From assembly GCA_030432775.1 (NCBI GenBank), contig JAUILO010000026.1, positions 1 through 20,782 of the forward strand: 20,782 bases of DNA, written 5' to 3'. Source of the stretch: Alphaproteobacteria bacterium. GTDB lineage: Bacteria > Pseudomonadota > Alphaproteobacteria > Micavibrionales > Micavibrionaceae. The notes under the pieces were generated by a model. That model did not search any database and was not told the DNA's origin. It worked only from the letters and a program-made list of their open reading frames with translations. Made by a program: the position numbers and the translations under genes. Position 1 is the first letter of the stretch, and each line of letters starts with the position of its first letter. This document shows, piece after piece, positions 1 to 7,694 of the stretch.

Positions 1-262
1 CATGTAACGATTTTCTACCATGACCGATTTATAACGTATTATTTTTCATATTACAATTATTACCCATAATAATTACGAATTATGATCTATTGGATATTTA
101 CTTTTGCAGGTAAAGCGTGAAAAATCGCTTTTATTCTGTTATATTAAGAATGCTGATTACGCTCTATTCAAAGGGCATATGATCAACATTCTTTCTCTAC
201 AGCATCAAACGCATTCTAAAGACCAGTTCAATAACTCACCCAGACGCATAAACGGACAGATC
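1..262. other. AT-rich leader region upstream of rpe
   Basis: No convincing gene is visible here. The rpe frame stays open back to a TTG at 104, but those 53 codons do not match the N-terminus of the epimerase family, so I read the stretch as untranslated. It is AT-rich and contains one hairpin (112-131, listed separately). I could not find a well-matched -35/-10 pair. The upstream gene lies outside the window. Confidence 0.5.
112..135 (+). terminator. Terminator-like hairpin upstream of rpe
   Basis: A perfect 6-bp stem, AAAGCG (112-117) with CGCTTT (126-131), has an 8-nt loop and is followed by TATTCTGTT. The U-tract is imperfect. It could end an upstream transcript or act as an attenuator in the rpe leader. 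The short stem makes this a weak call. Confidence 0.3.
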
Positions 263-925
263 ATGTCACAACAGCCAGATATCAAAATATCCCCTTCTAT
301 GCTTTCCGCCGATTTCTCTAAAATGGGCGAAGAAATTCGCGCGATTGATCAAGCTGGCGCAGAATATATTCATCTGGATGTGATGGATGGCCATTTTGTA
401 CCCAACATCACCTTTGGGCCGCCAATTATCAAAGCGCTACGCCCACATAGTAACAAGGTGTTTGACGTCCATTTAATGATTGAACCTGCTGATCCGTACA
501 TTCAGGCATTTGCCGATGCCGGATCTGATATTATCACCGTCCATGTGGAAGCTTGCCCGCACCTGCACCGCACATTGCAATCTATCCGTGCCTTGGGCAA
601 AAAAGCGGGCGTATCCCTCAACCCATCCACAAGCATCGAGACAATCAAACACGTCATGGATCTGGTGGATTTAATCCTGATCATGACAGTTAATCCGGGC
701 TTTGGTGGACAAAGCTTTATTCCCGTTCTGGACAAAATCACACAAGCCAGAGATCTGGTCACACACACAGGCCGTGATATCGATATAGAGGTTGATGGTG
801 GTGTTAATCCGGATACAGCCAAACAAGTTATCAAAGCTGGCGCAAATGTACTGGTCGCCGGAACAGCCGTATTCAAAGACGGCCCTGAACACTATGCCAC
901 ACACATTCAATCACTACGCGGTTAG
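263..925 (+). CDS. rpe: Ribulose-phosphate 3-epimerase
   Basis: This is a cytoplasmic TIM-barrel enzyme of the pentose phosphate pathway and Calvin cycle that interconverts D-ribulose 5-phosphate and D-xylulose 5-phosphate. The 220-residue product matches the usual family length. Visible signatures are LDVMDGHFVPNITFGP, MTVNPGFGGQ (141-150) and VDGGVN. The expected metal and catalytic residues are present as H37, D39, H70 and D178. I chose the ATG at 263 because the protein from there begins like other family members (ISPSMLSADF), whereas the open frame back to a TTG at 104 adds an unrelated 53-residue extension. A GGA at 254-256 may be a weak ribosome binding site. The next gene starts 30 nt downstream, so the two are probably cotranscribed. 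Confidence 0.95.
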   Translation: MSQQPDIKISPSMLSADFSKMGEEIRAIDQAGAEYIHLDVMDGHFVPNITFGPPIIKALRPHSNKVFDVHLMIEPADPYIQAFADAGSDIITVHVEACPHLHRTLQSIRALGKKAGVSLNPSTSIETIKHVMDLVDLILIMTVNPGFGGQSFIPVLDKITQARDLVTHTGRDIDIEVDGGVNPDTAKQVIKAGANVLVAGTAVFKDGPEHYATHIQSLRG

Positions 926-955
926 AACAACCAAAGAAAGACCTCGAAACAAGTA

Positions 956-2650
956 ATGCCCTTTAACCTCGCAAAACAGCTTCAATCCAAATTATCTGCC
1001 AAGGCATCTGCGCTGGCATTTAATAGCGTTTTGTATAACTGGACATTGCAATGGTCTTTGGATTGGTCACTGGGCTCAAACCCTGCTGAGAACCTGATTG
1101 TGATCCCGACAGATTGCTGGAAAGGCGATTTAGAAAAAGGGCGCTGGCTGATTAGCGGCGCATTTAGTCTGGAGGATATGCAGCTTGAAATCCACACATT
1201 AAACAATAAACGCCATTCCCTCAGCACATGGGAACCAGAAGGCGTACATGATAACTGGCTCAAACACATGCACAGCTTTGACTGGCTGCGCGACCTGCGC
1301 GAGCTTGGCGGCGACACGGCCCGTAAACAAGCCCGCGATATGACAGAAAACTGGACAAGCATCTATAAACGCTGGAATCCTTTGATTTGGAGCAGCGGCC
1401 TGATCGGTCAACGTATCGCCAACTGGATCGGTTTTTACAATTTCTTTGGCGCAAGCGCAGATGAAAATTTTCAGGATAACCTGATACGCTCTATCATCGT
1501 GCAAGCCAAACATCTAGCACGCTCCATAGGCACAGACACACATGGCATCGGAACGCTCTATGCCGCAAAAGGCTTGATCTATGCCGGTATTTGTTTATCG
1601 GGCCGTGAATTATGGCTGGAGCAAGGTCTAAATATTCTTGAAAAAGAAACCGACAAACAAATACTCGGTGATGGCGGCCATATTAGCCGCTCTCCGGAAC
1701 AAATTCTCACAGCGCTGCGTATATTCTTTGATATCCGCTCGGCCTTGGCACAAGGCGGTTATCCTGTTCCTGCCGGTATTGAGGGCACAATCAGTAACCT
1801 AGCACAGGCATTGCGGTTCTTCCGCTATCCTGACCGTCACCTTGCGCTCTTCCACGACACACAAGAAACACCCATCGATACACTTGATGAAATACTCAGA
1901 CGCGTCAATGCACGCGGCAAGATCCTGAAAGCATTACCAAAAAGCGGATATGAGCGCGCCAATATCGGCCGCAGCCTCTTAATGGTCGATGCCGCAGCCC
2001 CGCCGCCATTTCCTTATGATGCCAATGCCCATGCCGCGCCACTCAGTTTCGAATTCTGCTATGGCAAAGAACGTATATTCGTCAATTGTGGTCACCACCC
2101 TATCGAGCCAGACTGGCAAGATGTTCTGCGCAGTACCGCAGCCCATAACAGCGTGACCCTTGACTACCGCAACATTTGTGAAATCCGTAGCGATAAGCAT
2201 TTTGGCCGCAAGCCACGTAAAATCTCTGTCCACCGCGAAGATAAAAAAGATGCGGTGTTGCTCGAACTATCGCATGACGGCTACATGGCTGTGAATGGTG
2301 TTACGCATCGCCGTAAATTATACTTGGGTGACCACGGCCATGATTTTCGAGGCGAAGAACGTCTGAACTGTTCAATCGGTCTTGATAAATCAATTGATGT
2401 CACATTGCGCTTTCATTTACATCCGCGCGTGCTGGTCTCGTTAATACAAGATGGCACCGAAGCCCTGCTGCGCTTGCCCGGCGGTTCTGGATGGCGCTTC
2501 TTCCACAATGGTGGACGCATGGAACTCGAAAACAGCATTTATCTCGGCCAAGGCAGCCGTGCGCGTAAAACCAAACAAATCGTAATTCACGGAAAAATGG
2601 AAAGTGATCAAGCTGTTATCAAATGGGCGCTAAAACGCGAAGGCCTGTAA
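956..2650 (+). CDS. Heparinase II/III-like family protein
   Basis: The 564-residue product resembles the heparinase II/III-like proteins found beside rsmB, rpe or purH in many alphaproteobacteria. An alpha-helical N-terminal toroid-like part (about residues 1-300) rich in Trp and Leu precedes a C-terminal Hepar_II_III-type beta region (about 320-555). The latter includes FCYGKERIFVNCG and STAAHNSVTLD, where the AHNSV motif is typical. No signal peptide is evident, so it is probably cytoplasmic, unlike secreted heparin lyases. Its substrate is unknown to me, and the family name should not be taken as proof of heparin cleavage. It lies 30 nt after rpe and is probably in the same operon. In related genomes purH often follows; here it does not. 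Confidence 0.85.
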   Translation: MPFNLAKQLQSKLSAKASALAFNSVLYNWTLQWSLDWSLGSNPAENLIVIPTDCWKGDLEKGRWLISGAFSLEDMQLEIHTLNNKRHSLSTWEPEGVHDNWLKHMHSFDWLRDLRELGGDTARKQARDMTENWTSIYKRWNPLIWSSGLIGQRIANWIGFYNFFGASADENFQDNLIRSIIVQAKHLARSIGTDTHGIGTLYAAKGLIYAGICLSGRELWLEQGLNILEKETDKQILGDGGHISRSPEQILTALRIFFDIRSALAQGGYPVPAGIEGTISNLAQALRFFRYPDRHLALFHDTQETPIDTLDEILRRVNARGKILKALPKSGYERANIGRSLLMVDAAAPPPFPYDANAHAAPLSFEFCYGKERIFVNCGHHPIEPDWQDVLRSTAAHNSVTLDYRNICEIRSDKHFGRKPRKISVHREDKKDAVLLELSHDGYMAVNGVTHRRKLYLGDHGHDFRGEERLNCSIGLDKSIDVTLRFHLHPRVLVSLIQDGTEALLRLPGGSGWRFFHNGGRMELENSIYLGQGSRARKTKQIVIHGKMESDQAVIKWALKREGL

Positions 2651-2661
2651 TAAGAGCTATT

Positions 2662-2731
2662 GGGTATACTACCCCTCTTGTCTAACGACGACCTGTTTGA
2701 CAGGCTCGTGATATTATCCAAAGCTATCACG
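2662..2731. other. Cluster of three small hairpins after the heparinase-like gene
   Basis: Three consecutive inverted repeats are visible. GGGTA/TACCC (2662-2674) has a 3-nt loop. CCTG/CAGG (2692-2704) has a 5-nt loop. CGTGATA/TATCACG (2707-2731) has a perfect 7-bp stem and an 11-nt loop. None is followed by a strong U-tract, so a Rho-independent terminator is not clear. They may protect the 3' end of the rpe operon mRNA or mark a transcript end. Confidence 0.4.
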
Positions 2732-2815
2732 GTTAGAATCAAAGTCCCGCTGTACAAATCAACCATCCACACTCACCAAGTCCATCAATCATAAACGCAT
2801 AAAACTTGCACAACA

Positions 2816-2844
2816 TTGCATTTTGTTCTTGATTTGTTCTTAAT
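2816..2844 (+). promoter_or_regulatory. Candidate radA promoter
   Basis: TTGCAT (2816-2821) and CTTAAT (2839-2844) are separated by 17 nt, each a partial match to the -35 and -10 consensus. The SOS-type box at 2825-2839 occupies the spacer and touches the -10, which is where a repressor would be expected to act. The hexamers are imperfect, so the promoter itself is only a candidate. Confidence 0.35.
2825..2839 (+). promoter_or_regulatory. LexA/SOS-type box upstream of radA
   Basis: The sequence GTTCTTGATTTGTTC is an exact match to GTTC-N7-GTTC, the direct-repeat LexA operator known from alphaproteobacteria. It ends 23 nt before the radA start codon. The match and position are directly visible; binding by LexA is inferred. 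I noticed no other GTTC-N7-GTTC or GAAC-N7-GAAC in the non-coding gaps of the window. Confidence 0.65.
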
Positions 2845-2862
2845 ATCGCGTAACAATAAAAT

Positions 2863-4347
2863 ATGAGCAAATCAAAAGTCAGCTACCTTTGTACCTCCTG
2901 CGGCACCGTCCACTCTAAATGGACAGGGCAATGCGCCGGTTGTAGCGAGTGGAACACGTTATCCGAAGAAATTGTCGAAAGCGCAGTTCCCAAAGGAATG
3001 AATCAGTCCAAAAAAGGCCGCAGCATTCCATTCGGTTCTTTAAAACGTGAAAACGAACAAAGATACGCACGTCACGTCTCCGGCATAGGCGAGTTTGACA
3101 GGGTAACAGGCGGTGGCTTGGTTCCCGGTTCAGCGCTGCTGATTGGCGGCGATCCCGGCATTGGTAAATCCACTTTGTTACTGCAAGTTGTCTGCACGCT
3201 TAGTCAGCGCAAAACTCATCCGTCAACAGATGAAAAAAATACAAATTCAAAAAGCGAACCAGTCAAAGAAAGACCACCAATACGCTGCGCTTATATTTCC
3301 GGCGAAGAATCGATGGATCAAATTCGCTTGCGCGCTGAGAGGCTTGGCCTATCCGATGCGCCGGTTGAACTTGCCTCAGCCACAAATGTACGTGATATTG
3401 TCACATCTATGACCAACGAAACAGATCAACATGGACGCCATTTTGATCTTGTCGTCATTGATTCAATCCAAACCATGTATGTCGACAATGTCGATAGCGC
3501 CCCCGGCACTGTCACACAAGTACGCACATCCGCACAGGAAATCATCCGCACAGCTAAAAAACATAATATCTGCGTACTGTTTGTCGGTCACGTCACCAAA
3601 GAAGGCCAAATTGCAGGCCCGCGCGTTTTAGAACATATGGTCGATACCGTACTTTATTTCGAAGGTGATCGATCTCATCAATTCAGAATTCTGCGAGGCG
3701 TTAAAAACCGGTTTGGCGCAACAGATGAAATCGGCGTCTTTGAAATGGCGGGTGCTGGGTTAATGGAGGTCACAAATCCATCCGAATTATTCCTGGCCCA
3801 AAGGCAGCAGAACATTCCGGGTAGTGCGGTTTTAGCGGGGCTTGAAGGTTCGCGACCTGTTCTTGTCGAGGTACAGGCTCTGGTTGCCCCGTCTACTCTG
3901 GCCACACCGCGCCGCTCTGTTATTGGCTGGGATGCCAGCCGCCTTGCCATGATTACAGCTGTTCTTGAAACACGTTGCGGTATCCAGTTTTCCGGCTGTG
4001 ATATATTCCTAAATATTGCAGGTGGCATTCGCATTAGTGAGCCCGCAGCAGACCTCGCCGTGGCTGCCGCACTAGTCAGTTCCATCAATCAGGTGCATGT
4101 ACCCGCCGAAGAGATTTTCTTTGGAGAAATAGGGCTTGCTGGTGAGATACGCCAAGTTCCACAGCCGGATATCCGCCTGAAAGAGGCCAGCAAGCTTGGC
4201 TTTGAAGAGGCCATTATCCCTGTGTTAAAAGCAAAAAAAGGACAAAGCGGCGAACGCAGTACAGCAATCAGAACAAATCAAATAAAAACCATCCATGATC
4301 TCGTTGATCACTTTTCAAGCAAACCAAAAGCAGCTAATATCGCTTAA
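2863..4347 (+). CDS. radA: DNA repair protein RadA (Sms)
   Basis: RadA is a RecA-like hexameric ATPase that drives branch migration of recombination intermediates. The protein shows the N-terminal zinc ribbon C10-x2-C13 and C24-x2-C27, a Walker A motif GDPGIGKST (96-104), a Walker B region ending LVVIDS (about 196-201), the RadA signature KNRFG (281-285) and a C-terminal Lon-protease-like domain (about 300-490). At 494 residues it is longer than the usual 450-460. The extra length is mostly a Lys/Ser/Glu-rich insertion at about 114-138, between the P-loop helix and the ISGEES strand. There is no clear Shine-Dalgarno sequence before the ATG. The SOS-type box 23 nt upstream suggests DNA-damage induction. 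cvpA and purF follow, an order common in alphaproteobacteria. Confidence 0.95.
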   Translation: MSKSKVSYLCTSCGTVHSKWTGQCAGCSEWNTLSEEIVESAVPKGMNQSKKGRSIPFGSLKRENEQRYARHVSGIGEFDRVTGGGLVPGSALLIGGDPGIGKSTLLLQVVCTLSQRKTHPSTDEKNTNSKSEPVKERPPIRCAYISGEESMDQIRLRAERLGLSDAPVELASATNVRDIVTSMTNETDQHGRHFDLVVIDSIQTMYVDNVDSAPGTVTQVRTSAQEIIRTAKKHNICVLFVGHVTKEGQIAGPRVLEHMVDTVLYFEGDRSHQFRILRGVKNRFGATDEIGVFEMAGAGLMEVTNPSELFLAQRQQNIPGSAVLAGLEGSRPVLVEVQALVAPSTLATPRRSVIGWDASRLAMITAVLETRCGIQFSGCDIFLNIAGGIRISEPAADLAVAAALVSSINQVHVPAEEIFFGEIGLAGEIRQVPQPDIRLKEASKLGFEEAIIPVLKAKKGQSGERSTAIRTNQIKTIHDLVDHFSSKPKAANIA

Positions 4348-4368
4348 TACTCCGCACAAAGGAGAATT

Positions 4369-4455
4369 ATGGAGAAATTGCCTTGCATTCGCAGGCTGAG
4401 TTCCATATGTATGAACCCTTATTCAATTGATCACACGACAAATGTGATGTGGTAA
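4369..4455 (+). CDS. Possible 28-codon leader ORF coupled to cvpA
   Basis: An ATG at 4369 is preceded by AAAGGAG (4358-4364), one of the best Shine-Dalgarno matches in the window, though only 4 nt from the start. The 28-residue product (begins MEKLPCIRRL, ends TTNVMW) resembles nothing I recognise. Its TAA (4453-4455) lies 2 nt before the cvpA ATG at 4458, and it would overlap a GTG start at 4449. cvpA itself lacks a Shine-Dalgarno sequence, so termination-reinitiation from this ORF would be a plausible way to translate it. Coding status is unproven. Confidence 0.4.
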   Translation: MEKLPCIRRLSSICMNPYSIDHTTNVMW

Positions 4456-4457
4456 AT

Positions 4458-5231
4458 ATGATATTTGATATTGTCGTTTTAGCTGCCTTGGCCTTGTCCG
4501 GTATTATTGCTTTCTTTAGAGGGCTAATCCGTGAGGTTCTGACTGTAGCCGGAGTACTTGGCGGGGCGGTTGCTGCCTCTTACGGTGGCCCTGTATTTGC
4601 GCCTGTTGTCAGGGGCTGGTTCGGCATAATCGAAGGCGAAGAAGTACCCAAATTATTTGACATTGTTCCGTACACAATAGTGGCCGATGCCATTGCCTAT
4701 GGCAGTATTTTTGTCATCGTGGTCGTTATACTCAGCGTTACAAGCCACATTCTTTCAAAAAGCGCCGAGGCCATGGGCATGGGTGCTATTGACCGCACAC
4801 TTGGTGTATTTTTCGGGGTCATTCGTGGCATCCTTTTATTGGGCTTGCTCTATTCTCCTATATACCTGCTTACCGAACCAGAGCAACGTGATACATGGTT
4901 TGAAAGTAGCAAAACCAGAGGCTACGTTGAGTTCACCGCAGAAAAATTAGTCGCCCTCCTGCCGGAATCAGCAACAGAAGATCTAGAAAAAACAATCGAA
5001 GAAAAGGCCGTCAAAGCTTCCGAGACAGCGCGTGAAAAACTCATGCAGCTAGACGTGCTTGGCGATGATAAAGACAGCAGTGCCGGACCAGATACAGATA
5101 GCGACACAGATAAAAACAAAGCATCACAAGATAGCAATGATACCCAAGACGAAGACGCAACCGGTTACGACGAACAACAAATCGAAGAATTCCGCCAGCT
5201 TATCGAGGAACAGTATAAAGACAATGAGTAA
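4458..5231 (+). CDS. cvpA: CvpA family membrane protein
   Basis: CvpA is a small inner-membrane protein, named for its need in colicin V production and linked to envelope robustness; its biochemical role is not settled. The 257-residue product has about four hydrophobic segments in its first 150 residues, with the family-like opening FDIVVLAALALSG then RGLIRE, and MGAIDRTLGVFFG before the last segment. The C-terminal tail of about 55 residues is strongly acidic (Asp/Glu/Ser/Thr) and probably cytoplasmic. The start is ambiguous: ATG 4458 or GTG 4449 (three more residues), neither with a Shine-Dalgarno sequence. Its last 8 nt overlap purF, the classic cvpA-purF arrangement. Confidence 0.88.
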   Translation: MIFDIVVLAALALSGIIAFFRGLIREVLTVAGVLGGAVAASYGGPVFAPVVRGWFGIIEGEEVPKLFDIVPYTIVADAIAYGSIFVIVVVILSVTSHILSKSAEAMGMGAIDRTLGVFFGVIRGILLLGLLYSPIYLLTEPEQRDTWFESSKTRGYVEFTAEKLVALLPESATEDLEKTIEEKAVKASETAREKLMQLDVLGDDKDSSAGPDTDSDTDKNKASQDSNDTQDEDATGYDEQQIEEFRQLIEEQYKDNE

Positions 5232-6702
5232 CATAGAACCATACATACCCATGCCGCTAGATGACGATAAACTCAAAGAGGAATGCGGCGTATTTGGCAT
5301 ATACGGTCATAAAGACGCAGCCTCTCTGACTGCACTGGGTCTACATGCGCTGCAGCACCGAGGACAAGAAGCATGTGGTATTGTTACTTTTGATGACAAA
5401 CACTTTTACGCACACCGCGAATTGGGTCTTGTCGATAAGGTTTTCAGCTCACCTAAAGTCATAGAGCAGCTCAAAGGCGAGGTCGCAATTGGCCACAACC
5501 GTTATTCTACAACCGGCCAGACATTAAAACGTAACATCCAGCCACTTTATGCTGATTTATCTTTCGGCGGCTTTGGCGTTGCACATAACGGCAACCTGAC
5601 CAACACAAACCTACTGCGCCAACAGCTTGTCCAGAACGGAGCTATATTCCAGTCCACAACCGATACAGAAGTCATTATCCATTTGGTTGCAACATCAAAA
5701 CAAAAATCTGTTGCTGATCGTCTGGTTGATGCATTGAAAAAAATTACAGGTGCTTATTCCCTTGTTGCTTCGGCCAAAGACCAGTTGATCGGCATTCGTG
5801 ATCCAAACGGAATCCGCCCACTTTGTCTTGGCAAGCTTGGAGACGCCATGATCTTGGCATCGGAAAGCTGTGCCCTTGATATCATTGGCGCTGAATTCAT
5901 TCGAGATATCGAAGCCGGTGAAATGGTTATTATCAATAAAGACGGCATACAAAGCCTACGTCCTTTTGGCCAGACCACATCACGTTTTTGTATTTTTGAA
6001 TATATTTACTTCGCCCGTCCAGATAGCTTTGTCGAAGGCCATTCGGTTTATGAAATGCGCAAGAATATCGGCGCTGAACTTGCTATCGAAGCGCCCTGCC
6101 CAACCGCAGACCTCATTGTACCTGTACCCGATAGCGGCGTGCCCGCAGCCATTGGTTACGCAGAAGCCAGTAAAGTTCCCTTCGAACTTGGTATCATCAG
6201 AAACCATTATGTCGGCAGAACATTTATCCAGCCAACCAGTGAAATTCGTAACCTTGGCGTCAAAATGAAACACAATGCGAATAAATCATTTATCGAAGGC
6301 AAGAATGTGGTGCTGGTTGATGATTCAATCGTGCGCGGCACAACATCGAAAAAGATTGTTGAGATGATGCGTCAGGCCGGTGCAAGAGAAGTGCATATGC
6401 GTATTTCCTCACCGCCGAATAAATATAGCTGTTTTTATGGTATCGACACACCATCATCAGGAGAACTTTTAGCCAACCAGCAAAGCATTGAAAATATCGG
6501 CGAATTTATTGGCTGTGATTCACTTGCCTATATCAGTTTTGATGGCCTGTACCGCGCCGTCGGCGAAACAAAGCGTAATAATGACATGCCCCAATATTGC
6601 GACGCATGTTTCACCGGTGATTACCCGGTGGCTTTGCCGGATCATGAAGCGGACCAAGACCATGCAAAAGTGACCGATCTGCGCGAGCAAAGTGTGAAAT
6701 AA
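5224..6702 (+). CDS. purF: Amidophosphoribosyltransferase (PurF)
   Basis: PurF catalyses the first committed step of purine synthesis, making 5-phosphoribosylamine from PRPP and glutamine. The N-terminal Ntn glutaminase has its nucleophile at C21 in EECGVFGIYGH, implying removal of a 20-residue propeptide. The C-terminal phosphoribosyltransferase domain has the PRPP loop VVLVDDSIVRGTTS. C256, C403, C459 and C462 match in spacing the four [4Fe-4S] ligands of the Bacillus-type enzyme, so this is the iron-sulphur form, unlike E. coli PurF. Length is 492 residues. The reading frame is open further upstream (to 5059) inside cvpA, but the ATG at 5224, within the ATGAGTAA overlap with the cvpA stop, gives the normal N-terminus. 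Confidence 0.96.
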   Translation: MSNIEPYIPMPLDDDKLKEECGVFGIYGHKDAASLTALGLHALQHRGQEACGIVTFDDKHFYAHRELGLVDKVFSSPKVIEQLKGEVAIGHNRYSTTGQTLKRNIQPLYADLSFGGFGVAHNGNLTNTNLLRQQLVQNGAIFQSTTDTEVIIHLVATSKQKSVADRLVDALKKITGAYSLVASAKDQLIGIRDPNGIRPLCLGKLGDAMILASESCALDIIGAEFIRDIEAGEMVIINKDGIQSLRPFGQTTSRFCIFEYIYFARPDSFVEGHSVYEMRKNIGAELAIEAPCPTADLIVPVPDSGVPAAIGYAEASKVPFELGIIRNHYVGRTFIQPTSEIRNLGVKMKHNANKSFIEGKNVVLVDDSIVRGTTSKKIVEMMRQAGAREVHMRISSPPNKYSCFYGIDTPSSGELLANQQSIENIGEFIGCDSLAYISFDGLYRAVGETKRNNDMPQYCDACFTGDYPVALPDHEADQDHAKVTDLREQSVK

Positions 6703-6760
6703 CATCTGTCCCAAACACAACATATGCAAACAAAAACAAAAAACAACGTAAAAGACATCA

Positions 6761-7510
6761 ATGACCACACAAAATAATATAGACCTGACAAATCGTATCG
6801 CACTGATTACCGGTGCATCGCGCGGAATAGGCGCAAGCGTTGCCAAAGCATATGCCAAAGCAGGCGCACATGTGATATTGGTCGCAAGAACAATTGGCGG
6901 ACTGGAAGAAGTCGATGACGAAATACAATCCTTTGGCGGGAAAACAACGCTTATCCCTCAGGATCTAGGCGATCTTGACGCATTAGATACATTAGGCCCC
7001 GCCATTGCAGAAAAATTTGGCCGTCTTGATATTCTGGTTGGCAATGCTGGTATGCTCGGAACATTAGGACCACTTACACATACCAAGACAATTCAGTGGG
7101 ACAAAATTATAACTGTGAACGTGAACGCCAATTTCCGCTTACTTCGTACACTCGAGCCTTTATTACAGGCATCTGACGCCGGACGCGCTATCTTCGTTAC
7201 ATCAGGCATGGCCGATATATGCGAAGCATATTGGGGCGCTTATGCCACAACAAAAGCCGCACTAAACGCTATGGTTAAAGTATATGCAGCAGAAACACGC
7301 CAAACAAATCTGCGTGTCAATCTACTTAGCCCCGGTACAACAGACACAAAAATGCTTGCCGAAGCCTACCCGGGCGGATTTGACGGGGATGTTAAATCTC
7401 CGGAAGAAACCGTTCAAACATTTCTGGAACTGGCCAGCCCGCAATGCGCGCTACACGGGAAAATCATACAAGTACCGGTCAATGCAGCAAAAAAGGCTGT
7501 CAGCGCTTAA
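6761..7510 (+). CDS. SDR family NAD(P)-dependent oxidoreductase
   Basis: This is a 249-residue classical short-chain dehydrogenase/reductase. The dinucleotide-binding TGASRGIG motif spans 17-24, NAG is at 95-97, and the catalytic residues are S148, Y161 and K165 (YATTK). An LSPGTTDT segment follows at about 189-196, in the usual cofactor and substrate-loop position. The R in VARTIG (about 41-46), after the second beta-strand, is compatible with NADP(H) preference, but this is inference. The substrate cannot be read from sequence. It follows purF by 58 nt on the same strand; an SDR gene in this place recurs in alphaproteobacteria, suggesting a conserved housekeeping reduction rather than a purine step. 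No terminator is obvious between them. Confidence 0.9.
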   Translation: MTTQNNIDLTNRIALITGASRGIGASVAKAYAKAGAHVILVARTIGGLEEVDDEIQSFGGKTTLIPQDLGDLDALDTLGPAIAEKFGRLDILVGNAGMLGTLGPLTHTKTIQWDKIITVNVNANFRLLRTLEPLLQASDAGRAIFVTSGMADICEAYWGAYATTKAALNAMVKVYAAETRQTNLRVNLLSPGTTDTKMLAEAYPGGFDGDVKSPEETVQTFLELASPQCALHGKIIQVPVNAAKKAVSA

Positions 7511-7618
7511 GCTTAATACGAGCATTTCCACCCCCCTACACACGCAAATGTGCAACTATAAGCATAAGGCATAAGCATCTACATAGCGTATATACAAATC
7601 GAGCAAACATTTTTACGT

Positions 7619-7647
7619 TTGAGATAAGCTCATAATTGGCTTATGAT
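7619..7647 (+). promoter_or_regulatory. Candidate sigma-70-type promoter
   Basis: TTGAGA (7619-7624) and TATGAT (7642-7647) each match the consensus hexamer at five of six positions and are separated by exactly 17 nt. The expected transcription start is near 7654, about 40 nt before the small gene at 7695. This is the best -35/-10 pair I found in the window. Confidence 0.55.
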
Positions 7648-7694
7648 TTTAATTAAGGGAATCAATAATAATAAATACGGAAACGGAGCATTCA

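Noticed and set aside
104..262. N-terminal extension of rpe from a TTG start
   Set aside because: The extra 53 residues do not resemble the family, and the ATG at 263 gives a normal-length enzyme.
3678..4088. Minus-strand 136-residue ORF
   Set aside because: It is a shadow of radA, where the sense frame carries the conserved Lon-like domain.
5059..5223. N-terminal extension of purF within cvpA
   Set aside because: It overlaps cvpA coding sequence in another frame, and the ATG at 5224 gives the expected short propeptide before C21.
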